Assembly (NCBI GenBank): GCA_022865725.1
Contig: JALHTP010000223.1
Coordinates: forward strand, 1 to 7,133
Length of the DNA stretch: 7,133 bases
Source of the DNA: Methyloceanibacter sp.
Lineage (GTDB): Bacteria; Pseudomonadota; Alphaproteobacteria; Rhizobiales; Methyloligellaceae
Direction: 5' to 3'
Positions 1 through 6,633 of the stretch are shown in pieces. Position numbers and translations under genes: made by a program. Numbering within the stretch: position 1 is the stretch's first letter; each line of letters starts with the position of its first letter. The notes below the pieces were generated by a model, which worked only from the letters and a program-made list of their open reading frames with translations, ran no database searches and had not been told where the DNA came from.

Positions 1-1
1 C

Positions 2-49
2 AGCATTGGTGAAAAACCGGCCCATGCGCCAGGTAAAGGCAAGTCGTAG
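2..49 (+). CDS. C-terminal end of an upstream gene, probably the catalytic M16 peptidase partner (partial)
   Basis: Frame 2 is open from the window edge to a TAG at 47-49, giving 15 residues that end in a Pro/Ala/Gly/Lys-rich tail (PAHAPGKGKS). The stop lies 5 nt before the ATG of the following M16 gene, the spacing expected inside an operon. Frame 1 closes at once (TGA at 10-12), and frame 3 runs on without a stop into the next gene. M16B peptidases of alphaproteobacteria are often encoded as two adjacent genes, the HxxEH subunit first, so a zinc-bearing M16 peptidase is the best guess. The identity rests on context only; the visible residues carry no domain. Confidence 0.45.
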   Translation, partial: SIGEKPAHAPGKGKS

Positions 50-54
50 CCGTC

Positions 55-1422
55 ATGGCGCATCGCTTCCGGCTTCCGCTCCTCCTCATACGGCATGGCG
101 TGGGGCTCGCGGCCGTGGCGCTCATCGTCGCCGGCGCCCAACCTTCCGAGGTTAGCTTCATGAAGATCGAGCGCGTCACGAGCCCGGGCGGCATCGAAGC
201 CTGGCTCGTCGAAAGTCACGCCAACCCCCTGATCGCTATGCGCTTCGCCTTCCGCGGCGGCGCCACCCAGGATGACCCCGGCAAGGAAGGCCTAGCCTAT
301 TTCATCTCGGCCATGATGGACGAGGGCGCGGGTGAGCTGGATGCCGTCGCCTTCCAGGAGCGCGAGCAAGGGCTCGCCATGCGCATGGATTTCGACGCTA
401 GCCGCGACGTCATGCTCGGCAATGTGCAGACGCTGACCGCCAACAAGGACGAGGTGTTCGATCTCGTGCGCCTTGCGCTGACCAAGCCCCGATTCGACCA
501 GGACGCGGTCGAGCGCGTGCGCACCCAGATCCTGGCGGGGCTGAAATTCGACGAGAACGATCCCGAGACCGTGGCCTCGCTCGCCTGGGACCGGCTTGCC
601 TTCCCGAGCCATCCTTACGGGCGCCCGATCAAGGGCAGCATGGCCTCCATCACCGCCATGTCGCCCGGCGACCTCAAGAACTATGTCGGCCGCGTCTTCG
701 CCCGCGACAAGCTGGTGATCTCGGTGGTCGGCGACATCGACGCCGAGACCCTTGGGCGTGCGCTCGACCATATGTTCGGCGATCTCCCCGGCAATGCCGC
801 GCTTTCACCGGTGGCCGAGGCCAATCCGCCGCTCGGCCCCACCCGCGAGATCATCGCGATGGACGTCCCGCAATCGGTGGCGCAGTTCGGCCATCGCGGT
901 ATTGCCCGCAAGGACGACGATTTCATCGCGGCCTACGTGCTCAACTATATCCTCGGCGGCGGCGGTTTCTCCTCGCGGCTCATGGAGGAGGTGCGCGAGA
1001 AGCGCGGGCTTGCTTATTCGGTCCACTCCAATTTGTTTCCCTTCCAGCACGGCGCCGTCTTCGTCGGCAATGTCGCGACCAAGAACGAGGCGGTCGGCCA
1101 GTCGCTGGAAGTGATCGAAAGCGAGCTGAGGCGGCTGGCCGACCAGGGGCCCACCGCCGAGGAGCTCGAAGACGCGAAAAGCTATCTCACCGGCGCCTAT
1201 GCGCTCAGATTCGAATCGTCGTCGAGCATCGCCAGCCAGCTCCTGTGGATCCAGATCGAGGAGCTCGGCATCGATTACGTCGACCGGCGGAATGCGCTGA
1301 TCGAGCAGGTGAGCCTCGCGGACATCAGCCGCGTGGCCAAGCGCCTGATCGAGGCCGACCGCCTCATCACCACCATCGTCGGCAAGCCGGTGGCGCCGAA
1401 GCCGCAGGCAGCCCCGGGCTAG
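55..1422 (+). CDS. M16 family peptidase-like protein, non-catalytic (R/Y-type) subunit, exported
   Basis: This 455-residue protein has the two-domain M16 (insulinase / processing-peptidase) layout. An N-terminal hydrophobic stretch at about residues 8-28 (LPLLLI, then LAAVALIVAGA) looks like a signal peptide, so periplasmic location is inferred. The first M16 domain covers about 37-230, including the SHPYGRPIKG segment (185-194) that is typical of the family. The second covers about 255-445 and contains REKRGLAYSV (314-323). Where active members have the zinc motif HxxEH, this protein reads YFISA (82-86), so all three key residues are gone. R314 and Y321 match the Arg/Tyr pair kept in the non-zinc subunit of heterodimeric M16B peptidases, which helps bind substrate for a zinc-bearing partner. 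That partner is probably encoded just upstream. The start at 55 is the first ATG after an in-frame TAA at 34-36; the Shine-Dalgarno is weak (AAAGG at 35-39). An alternative ATG at 160 would remove the signal peptide. pgi follows after 1 nt. Confidence 0.9.
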   Translation: MAHRFRLPLLLIRHGVGLAAVALIVAGAQPSEVSFMKIERVTSPGGIEAWLVESHANPLIAMRFAFRGGATQDDPGKEGLAYFISAMMDEGAGELDAVAFQEREQGLAMRMDFDASRDVMLGNVQTLTANKDEVFDLVRLALTKPRFDQDAVERVRTQILAGLKFDENDPETVASLAWDRLAFPSHPYGRPIKGSMASITAMSPGDLKNYVGRVFARDKLVISVVGDIDAETLGRALDHMFGDLPGNAALSPVAEANPPLGPTREIIAMDVPQSVAQFGHRGIARKDDDFIAAYVLNYILGGGGFSSRLMEEVREKRGLAYSVHSNLFPFQHGAVFVGNVATKNEAVGQSLEVIESELRRLADQGPTAEELEDAKSYLTGAYALRFESSSSIASQLLWIQIEELGIDYVDRRNALIEQVSLADISRVAKRLIEADRLITTIVGKPVAPKPQAAPG

Positions 1423-1423
1423 C

Positions 1424-2815
1424 ATGTCGCTGTCGCAATCCGTTCAGGGCTGCCTGGAAGCGACCATCGGCGGACTGGGCCTGCCGCAGGCTGCGCTTGA
1501 CGCCAATCTTGCCAAGCTGGATCCGCGCCTTGCGTCCTTGCGCGAAGCCTACGCCAAATCCACGCTGCCTTTGCTGCGCATGCCCGAATGGCGGGACGAC
1601 ATCGCGCTCGCCCGCGAGGCTCTGCACAAGCTCACCCAGGGCGCCCGCACGCTCGTCTTTTTCGGGACGGGTGGGTCCAGCCTCGGCGGCCAGACGCTGG
1701 CCCAGCTCGGCGGTTGGGGCATCCCCGGCGACGACAAGCATGGCAGCGAGGCGCGCCCGCGCACGCGCTTCTACGACAATCTCGATGCGCGCACGCTCGA
1801 GCTCAGCCTCGCCGGCCTCGATCTCAAGACGTCGCGCTTCATCGTCATCTCGAAGTCGGGCGGCACGCCCGAGACGCTGGTGCAGATCATCGCCGCCATC
1901 GACGCCGTGCGGAAGGCGGGGCTTGAGGCGCAGATCCCGGATCTGTTCCTTGCCGTGACCGAGCCCGCCCAGCCCGGCAAGACCAACGGCTTGCGTGCGC
2001 TCTGCGAGAGCTTCTCCATCCCCATGCTCGATCATGATCCCAATATCGGCGGCCGCTTCTCCGCGCTCACCAATGTCGGGCTCTTGCCGGCGCTCGGCCG
2101 CGGCCTCGATGTCGAGGCGCTCAGGAAGGGCGCGGGCGCCGTGGTCGCAGCCATGCTTCAGGCCAAGAGCGCGGCCGACTTTGCGCCTACGATTGGCGCC
2201 AGCGTCGCCATCGGCCTCGCCAAGGAACGCGGCGTCCGTGCCAATGTGATGCTTCCTTATAGCGACCGCCTGTCGCGCTTCGCCGCCTGGTATGTGCAGC
2301 TCTGGGGTGAGAGCCTTGGCAAAAACGGGCAGGGCACGACACCGGTAGCGGCGCTTGGCCCCGTGGACCAGCACAGTCAGCTTCAGCTTTATCTCGACGG
2401 CGCGCCGCAGCATTTCATCACGATCATTCGTGAGAAATGCGACGGCACGGGTCCCCGCATCGCGCCCGACCTTGCGAGCCTGGCCGGCGCGGACTATCTG
2501 GCCGGCCATGCCGCCGGAGACTTGGTGGCGGCGCAGCAGCGCGCGATTCCCCAGGCCCTCATCGCCGCAGGGCGCCCGGTCCGCATCATCGACCTCGAGC
2601 TTCTGGACGAGACATCGCTCGGCGCCCTGATGATGCATTTCATGCTGGAAACCATCTTTGCGGCGCATCTTCTCGGCGTCGACCCATTCGACCAGCCGGC
2701 GGTAGAATCGGGTAAAATACTCACCCGCCGGTATCTCGCCGGCGAGCGGATCGAGGCATCAGATGCCCATACGACAGCTGCCGCCGAACCTCGTCAACCG
2801 CATCGCCGCGGGTGA
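1424..2815 (+). CDS. pgi: glucose-6-phosphate isomerase
   Basis: This 463-residue cytoplasmic enzyme interconverts glucose 6-phosphate and fructose 6-phosphate (glycolysis, gluconeogenesis, and entry to the Entner-Doudoroff and pentose routes). It belongs to the shorter bacterial class rather than the roughly 550-residue E. coli type. The two SIS folds are visible: GTGGSSLGG (81-89) and SKSGGTPET (143-151) form the sugar-phosphate pocket. DPNIGGRFSALTNVG (205-219) matches PGI signature 1 with R211. By alignment with the family, E296 in GESLGK is the catalytic base and H317 in DQHSQ the ring-opening His. FDQPAVESGK (422-431) is signature 2 with the conserved K431, so all catalytic residues are present. 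The start ATG is 1 nt after the M16 stop, implying co-transcription and probably coupled translation. The last 16 codons and stop lie inside mutL in another frame; that tail (after about residue 446) is outside the conserved fold. Confidence 0.96.
   Translation: MSLSQSVQGCLEATIGGLGLPQAALDANLAKLDPRLASLREAYAKSTLPLLRMPEWRDDIALAREALHKLTQGARTLVFFGTGGSSLGGQTLAQLGGWGIPGDDKHGSEARPRTRFYDNLDARTLELSLAGLDLKTSRFIVISKSGGTPETLVQIIAAIDAVRKAGLEAQIPDLFLAVTEPAQPGKTNGLRALCESFSIPMLDHDPNIGGRFSALTNVGLLPALGRGLDVEALRKGAGAVVAAMLQAKSAADFAPTIGASVAIGLAKERGVRANVMLPYSDRLSRFAAWYVQLWGESLGKNGQGTTPVAALGPVDQHSQLQLYLDGAPQHFITIIREKCDGTGPRIAPDLASLAGADYLAGHAAGDLVAAQQRAIPQALIAAGRPVRIIDLELLDETSLGALMMHFMLETIFAAHLLGVDPFDQPAVESGKILTRRYLAGERIEASDAHTTAAAEPRQPHRRG
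2688..2718 (+). promoter_or_regulatory. candidate internal promoter for mutL inside pgi
   Basis: TAAAAT at 2713-2718 matches five of six bases of the sigma-70 -10 box. The only -35-like hexamer nearby, TCGACC at 2688-2693, matches four of six with a long 19-nt spacer. The patch lies about 45 nt before the mutL ATG, in a run of codons unusual for this window (GTA, GAA, GGT, AAA and ATA at 2702-2719). Some of the base choice is fixed by the conserved GK of Pgi signature 2, but the ATA is not. This is inference from sequence only. Confidence 0.25.
2753..2756 (+). promoter_or_regulatory. Shine-Dalgarno of mutL, within pgi
   Basis: GAGG sits 6 nt upstream of the mutL ATG at 2763, an ideal distance. 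It supports that start and shows that mutL can recruit ribosomes by itself although it begins before pgi ends. Confidence 0.65.
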
Positions 2816-4574
2816 GGTCGTCGAGCGGCCTGCGAGCGTCGTCAAGGAGCTGGTCGAGAACGCGGTCGACGCGGGCGCAAGCCGGATCGACGTCGCCACC
2901 TCGGGCGGAGGCTTGCGGCTCATCCGCGTGGCGGACGACGGCTCAGGCATGGGCGCGTCCGACCTAGCGCTTGCGGTTGAGCGCCACGCCACCTCGAAGC
3001 TCGCCGGTGACGATCTGTCCTCTATTCTGACGCTTGGCTTCCGCGGGGAAGCGCTGCCCTCGATCGGCGCCGTCGCCAGGCTCTCCATCCAGAGCCGCGC
3101 ACAAGGCGCGGCGGAGGCCTATGAGGTCGCCGTCGATGGGGGGCGCAAATCCAAGCTCAAGCCTGCCGCTCTCGCCGCGGGCACCCGCGTCGAAGTGCGC
3201 GATCTGTTCTACGCGACGCCCGCGCGGCTGAAATTCATGAAATCGGAGCGGGTCGAGGCGGCGGCGATCGCCGACATGGTGAAGCGCCTTGCGCTGGCGC
3301 GGCCCGAGATCGCCTTCAGCCTCACCACCGAGGAGCGCACCGCCTTTCGCCTCGAAGCCTGCCCGCCCGGGCTGATGGATCATGGGCTGGCCCGGCTAGG
3401 TCGCATTCTCGGGCCGGACTTCGTCAAGGACGCGCTTCCCGTGCGCGCCATGCGCGGACCCGTGTCGATCGAAGGCTTCGCCGGCCTGCCGACGCTGCAC
3501 CGGCCGAACAGCCTCCAGCTCTATCTCGCCGTCAATGGCCGCCCCGTGCGCGACAAGCTTCTCGCCGGCACGGTGCTCGCCGCATACGGCGATCTCGTGC
3601 CGCAAGGGCGCTATCCCATGCTCGCGCTGTTCCTGACCATGCCGCCTGACGAGGTGGACGTGAACGTCCATCCCGCCAAGACCGAACTCAGGTTCCGCGA
3701 CCCTAACGGCGTGCGCTCGCTCATCATCGGCGCGCTCAGGGAGGCGCTCGGCGCCGCGGGCCATCGCGCCACCTCGTCGTTGTCGCAGGCAGCCCTGCAA
3801 CGCATGGCGGCGCCGCAGAGCCACGGCACGACGCCGGATGAGATCTACCGCCCGTACCAGGCGCAGCCGGGCGGAAGGGGCTTCTTCGGCTTCGCCGAGC
3901 GCGGCCAGGCCCCGCTTGGGCCGCTTGCCGAGCCGAGCGCCGATACGCGCGCGAGCCTCGCCGAGGACGATGCCTCCGACACGCTCTATCCGCTCGGAGC
4001 GGCGCGGGCGCAGATCAACGACACCTTCATTATCGCCGAGACCGAGGACGCGCTCGTCATCGTCGATCAGCACGCGGCGCATGAGCGCCTGGTCTATGAG
4101 CGCCTGAAGCGGGCCTTTACCAATGGCGGCATCTCTCGCCAGCTGCTCCTCATCCCGGAAGTGGTCGAGCTCGACGGCGAAGCCTCTGGCCACCTTTGTG
4201 CCGCCTCCGCCGAGCTTGAGCGTCTCGGCCTCGTGGTCGAGCCCTTCGGCGCCGCCGCCGTGCTGGTGCGCGAGGTGCCGTCGCTGCTCGGCACCTGCAA
4301 CGTCAAGGGGCTGCTCGCCGATCTCGCCGCCGATCTGGCCGAGGCCGAGGACAGCGGCGAGACCCGCCTGCTTGCCGCGCGGCTCGATCATGTTCTTTCC
4401 ACCATGGCTTGCCATGGCAGCGTGAGGGCAGGGCGGCGGCTGAACCCCGAGGAGATGAACGCGCTGCTCCGCGACATGGAGAAGACGCCCTTCACCGGCC
4501 AGTGCAACCACGGCCGCCCGACCTATATCGAGCTCAAGCTCGCCGATATCGAGAAGCTGTTCTCCCGCCGCTAG
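2763..4574 (+). CDS. mutL: DNA mismatch repair protein MutL, endonuclease type
   Basis: This 603-residue protein couples MutS mismatch recognition to strand removal. The N-terminal GHKL ATPase domain (about 1-330) is intact: E32 and N33 in ELVENAVDAG, D58 in the ADDGSGM segment, ATSKL, the GFRGEAL lid motif (92-98), and K306 in NVHPAKTEL. These positions correspond closely to E. coli MutL E32, N33, D58 and K307. A variable linker (about 335-415) leads to the C-terminal dimerisation domain. That domain carries DQHAAHERLVYE (435-446), which fits the nicking-endonuclease pattern DQHA(x)2E(x)4E, together with ACHG (549-552) and CNHGRP (581-586), the other metal-site motifs. The protein should therefore nick DNA itself, as MutL does in bacteria without MutH. 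The start at 2763 gives the canonical MPIRQLPPNL opening and has a good Shine-Dalgarno. It overlaps the end of pgi by 53 nt and is the last + strand gene of the left block. Confidence 0.97.
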   Translation: MPIRQLPPNLVNRIAAGEVVERPASVVKELVENAVDAGASRIDVATSGGGLRLIRVADDGSGMGASDLALAVERHATSKLAGDDLSSILTLGFRGEALPSIGAVARLSIQSRAQGAAEAYEVAVDGGRKSKLKPAALAAGTRVEVRDLFYATPARLKFMKSERVEAAAIADMVKRLALARPEIAFSLTTEERTAFRLEACPPGLMDHGLARLGRILGPDFVKDALPVRAMRGPVSIEGFAGLPTLHRPNSLQLYLAVNGRPVRDKLLAGTVLAAYGDLVPQGRYPMLALFLTMPPDEVDVNVHPAKTELRFRDPNGVRSLIIGALREALGAAGHRATSSLSQAALQRMAAPQSHGTTPDEIYRPYQAQPGGRGFFGFAERGQAPLGPLAEPSADTRASLAEDDASDTLYPLGAARAQINDTFIIAETEDALVIVDQHAAHERLVYERLKRAFTNGGISRQLLLIPEVVELDGEASGHLCAASAELERLGLVVEPFGAAAVLVREVPSLLGTCNVKGLLADLAADLAEAEDSGETRLLAARLDHVLSTMACHGSVRAGRRLNPEEMNALLRDMEKTPFTGQCNHGRPTYIELKLADIEKLFSRR

Positions 4575-4593
4575 AGGCGAGACGCGCAGCCAA

Positions 4594-5091
4594 TCAGACC
4601 TTCTCCGAGCCGCGATGCTCCGTGACGCAAGCCGCCAGGGCCGCGATCGCATCATTGGTGCCGGTCAATTTGAAGCTGATCTTGGAGCCCTCCGCCACGA
4701 TGGTGAGCACCTTCCCCTCGCGGAGCGCGTCGAGCACGGGATCGGTGCTCAGGAGCGGGATGACGATGCCGTGCACGTCGACCACCTTGGCGATGGCCGC
4801 GATCGGGTCTCTATCATCGATGAGGAGCACGACCGCTTCCGTCGTCCCCATCTCGAACGTGCGGGTCTCGTCGGCAAGCACGAGCCCCCAGTCGTAATCC
4901 TTGCTGATGACGAAGCCGAGCAGGATGCCGCTCTGCGCTTGCGCGGTCATCGTGCAATCGGAGAACTTGCCCTCGGAATCGTAATTGGCGTCGCCCTGCC
5001 ATACCCCTGAGATGAAGCTGGCGGTTCCCGCCCCGATTGCCCAAAGCGCCCTCACGAGGAGAGGGACGACGAGCGAGGCTCTTAGGGTCAT
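4594..5091 (-). CDS. small uncharacterised exported protein
   Basis: This is a 165-residue protein I cannot assign to a named family. The first ~26 residues (MTLRASLVVPLLVRALWAIG, then AGTASFIS) have an Arg followed by a long hydrophobic run, consistent with a signal peptide or N-terminal anchor. The mature part opens with SGVWQGDANYDSEGKFSDC and continues with a SGILLGFVISKDYDWGLVLAD segment (54-74). This reads like a small beta-rich domain. From memory, similar W.G.AY...G.FS.C / SG..L.F.....W wording occurs in uncharacterised secreted proteins of rhizobia and relatives; this is not verified. C46 and C155 could form a disulfide. The start at 5091 is chosen because GAGGA lies 6 nt upstream; the longer open frame (to 5349) would run through the 3' end of rsmD in another frame. 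The stop is 19 nt from the convergent mutL stop. Confidence 0.75.
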   Translation of the reverse strand: MTLRASLVVPLLVRALWAIGAGTASFISGVWQGDANYDSEGKFSDCTMTAQAQSGILLGFVISKDYDWGLVLADETRTFEMGTTEAVVLLIDDRDPIAAIAKVVDVHGIVIPLLSTDPVLDALREGKVLTIVAEGSKISFKLTGTNDAIAALAACVTEHRGSEKV

Positions 5092-5097
5092 GCAGGG

Positions 5098-5102
5098 TCC
5101 TC
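5098..5102 (-). promoter_or_regulatory. Shine-Dalgarno deciding the start of the exported protein gene
   Basis: On the - strand GAGGA is followed by 6 nt (CCCTGC) and then the ATG at 5091-5089. This is the best ribosome-binding site in the window and favours the 165-residue form over the 251-residue open frame. Confidence 0.65.
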
Positions 5103-5118
5103 GCGGCGCGTTCCGGGC

Positions 5119-5150
5119 ATTAAAGCATAGCCCGAGCTTTCCGGGGTTAA
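5119..5150 (-). promoter_or_regulatory. candidate promoter between rsmD and the exported protein gene
   Basis: The 73-nt gap 5092-5164 is locally AT-rich. On the - strand it offers TTAACC (5150-5145, four of six to the -35 box) and two overlapping -10 candidates: TATGCT (5129-5124, spacer 15) and TTTAAT (5124-5119, five of six, spacer 20). Neither spacer is ideal. If used, the 5' untranslated leader would be about 20-25 nt and contain the GAGGA site. Confidence 0.3.
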
Positions 5151-5164
5151 GGCCGAAAATCCCT

Positions 5165-5725
5165 TCAAAGCCCGGTCCTTGCGATGGCGATCGCGGTGTC
5201 GCCGTAGCGCCTTGCGTCGATCTCCTCGAAGCCGGCCGGCCAGGCGATGACTGCATCGGCGCGTTCTTCCCAAACGGCGATGGCTCCTTCTTCAGCCCAC
5301 CCCATATTAACCGCCTCGGCAAGCGCCCGTTCCCCGAGGCCCTGCCCATAAGGCGGGTCGCAGAAGATGAGATTGAAGGGCTGAAGCTTACCCGCCTCGC
5401 CGAGCTTGGTCGCGTCGCGGCGCCAGATCTTGGTGATTCCGGTCAAGCCGAGCGCCTCGACATTGCGGCGGATGGCAGCGCGCGCCTGGGCGCTCTCCTC
5501 GACGAAGAGACAGAAGCACGCCCCGCGTGACAGCGCCTCGAGCCCGAGCGCGCCCGACCCTGCGAAGAGGTCCAGCACGCGGGCGCCGTCGAAGGTGAAG
5601 CGAGGCGCGCCGTGCTCGAGCACATTGAACAGGGCCTGGCGCACGCGGTCAGAAGTCGGGCGCGTGGCAAGTCCCTTCGGCGCCTCTATGCCAGCGCCCT
5701 TGAACTTGCCGGCTACGATGCGCAT
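5165..5725 (-). CDS. rsmD: 16S rRNA (guanine(966)-N2)-methyltransferase
   Basis: This 186-residue SAM-dependent enzyme methylates G966 in helix 31 of 16S rRNA during 30S assembly. The N-terminus MRIVAGKFKG followed by TRPTSDRVRQALFNVL (21-36) is the hallmark RsmD opening. VLDLFAGSGALGLEALSRGA (50-69) is the SAM-binding motif I, and DPPY (123-126) is the motif IV active site of N-directed methyltransferases. The length is normal for the family. An in-frame ATG 39 nt further upstream (5764) would add 13 residues and overlap the end of the pseudouridine synthase gene; the family-typical MRIVAGK start at 5725 is preferred and leaves a 4-nt gap after that gene's TGA. There is no strong Shine-Dalgarno, so translation is probably coupled to the upstream gene. 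Confidence 0.93.
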   Translation of the reverse strand: MRIVAGKFKGAGIEAPKGLATRPTSDRVRQALFNVLEHGAPRFTFDGARVLDLFAGSGALGLEALSRGACFCLFVEESAQARAAIRRNVEALGLTGITKIWRRDATKLGEAGKLQPFNLIFCDPPYGQGLGERALAEAVNMGWAEEGAIAVWEERADAVIAWPAGFEEIDARRYGDTAIAIARTGL

Positions 5726-5729
5726 GCGC

Positions 5730-6584
5730 TCATCGGCGACGCCCCCGGCGCTCTTTGGCCGCATCGAACAAGCCGAACTCCTCCGCGAGCTTGGCGCCCA
5801 ATTGCTCGGCCAGCACGCGCCGCTTCACCTCCTCGACCGCGCCTTCGGCCAGATCGCCGAGCGCGAACGGCCCGAACGACACGCGGATGAGCCGATTGAC
5901 GGTAAGCCCGAGATGCTCGGCGAGCCGCTTCACCTCGCGGTTCTTGCCTTCGCGCAAGCCGAGCATGAGCCAGATATTCGACCCCTGCTCGCGGTCGATG
6001 CGCGCCTCGACCGGCCCGTAATGCACGCCGTCGATGGTGACGCCGTCGCGCAACCGGTCGAGCGCTTCCTGGGTGACGCGGCCATGCGCCCGCACGCGAT
6101 AGCGCCTGAGCCAGCCCGTGCTCGGAAGCTCGAGATGCCGGGCGAGCGCGCCGTCGGTGGTGAGCAGCAGCAAGCCTTCGGTGTTGATGTCGAGTCGTCC
6201 CACCGAGACGACGCGCGGCAGCTCGGGCGGCAGCGCCTCGAACACCGTCTTCCGCCCTTGCGGGTCCCTGTGGCTGGTGAGAAGGCCGCGCCTCTTGTTA
6301 TAGCGCCAGAGCCGCGCGGCCTGCGACTCGGGCAAAGGCTTGCCGTCGACCACGATCTTGTCGCTGGGCGAAACCACAAAAGCGGGAGTCGCCAGCTTCT
6401 TGCCGTTCACGGCGACGCGGCCCGCTTCGATCCAGGCCTCGGCGTCGCGCCGCGAGCACAGCCCGGCATGGGCGATCGCCTTGGCGATCCGCATGGAGTC
6501 CTTGGGCTCGGCCGCTTGCGGCTTCCCCTTCGCCTTCCGCGGGGCTTGACCCTGCCCGCGCTTGACCCCCACTTTGCCGCTCAT
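5730..6584 (-). CDS. rluB: 23S rRNA pseudouridine synthase, RsuA/RluB/E/F family
   Basis: This 284-residue enzyme isomerises a uridine of 23S rRNA; a RluB-like site (U2605, E. coli numbering) is the likely target. A basic, low-complexity leader (1-30, KRGQGQAPRKAKGK) precedes an S4 RNA-binding domain (about 31-78, MRIAKAIAHAGLCSRRDAE, then RVAVNGK). The catalytic domain follows with GRLDINTEGLLLLTTDG (129-145), in which D132 is the catalytic aspartate, and REGKNREVKRL (211-221), the family's C-terminal motif. The Arg/Lys-rich tail ends in KERRGRRR. The start at 6584 is preferred because further-upstream codons are the antisense of tadA and have no family resemblance. A second candidate ATG at 6494 begins exactly at the S4 domain and has AAGGA 4 nt upstream. 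The symbol is by family resemblance and orthology to rluB is not proven. It is divergent from tadA and followed by rsmD after 4 nt. Confidence 0.9.
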   Translation of the reverse strand: MSGKVGVKRGQGQAPRKAKGKPQAAEPKDSMRIAKAIAHAGLCSRRDAEAWIEAGRVAVNGKKLATPAFVVSPSDKIVVDGKPLPESQAARLWRYNKRRGLLTSHRDPQGRKTVFEALPPELPRVVSVGRLDINTEGLLLLTTDGALARHLELPSTGWLRRYRVRAHGRVTQEALDRLRDGVTIDGVHYGPVEARIDREQGSNIWLMLGLREGKNREVKRLAEHLGLTVNRLIRVSFGPFALGDLAEGAVEEVKRRVLAEQLGAKLAEEFGLFDAAKERRGRRR

Positions 6585-6633
6585 GAGACCGAAGCTTGCA
6601 GATCGAGGCGAGAGTGGCAAGGCCGCGCGGCCC
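6585..6633. promoter_or_regulatory. divergent start region between rluB and tadA
   Basis: These 49 nt separate the preferred rluB start (- strand, 6584) from the preferred tadA start (+ strand, 6634), so promoters for both genes should lie in or near it. Read in the tadA frame the first ten codons include AGA, CTT, GCA, GAT, CGA and AGT, unlike the G/C-ending codons of the genes, which suggests it is not coding. I see no convincing -35/-10 pair; the best is TTGCCA on the - strand with a poor -10 partner (AAGCTT). Confidence 0.4.

Noticed and set aside
1367..2668. 433-codon open frame on the - strand opposite pgi
   Set aside because: Antisense to a clear pgi; His/Arg/Gly/Ala-rich with no domain. 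Long antisense frames are expected where GC at third positions is high.
4561..4582. Imperfect hairpin at the mutL stop (CGCC/GGCG plus TCT/AGA with a 2-nt bulge) as a bidirectional terminator
   Set aside because: Four-base core stem and no T-run on either strand.
3396..4655. 419-codon open frame on the - strand opposite mutL
   Set aside because: Mirror of mutL codon bias, no recognisable motif, and it would cross the end of the exported protein gene.
5092..5349. N-terminal extension of the exported protein up to 5349
   Set aside because: It overlaps the rsmD 3' end in another frame, reads as low-complexity Pro/Arg/Ser, and the GAGGA site before 5091 together with the signal-like N-terminus explains the start.
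6545..6568. Two CTTGACCC copies 16 nt apart as -35 boxes for tadA
   Set aside because: No -10-like hexamer at 16-18 nt from either copy; the repeat is the antisense of GQ codons in the repetitive RluB leader.
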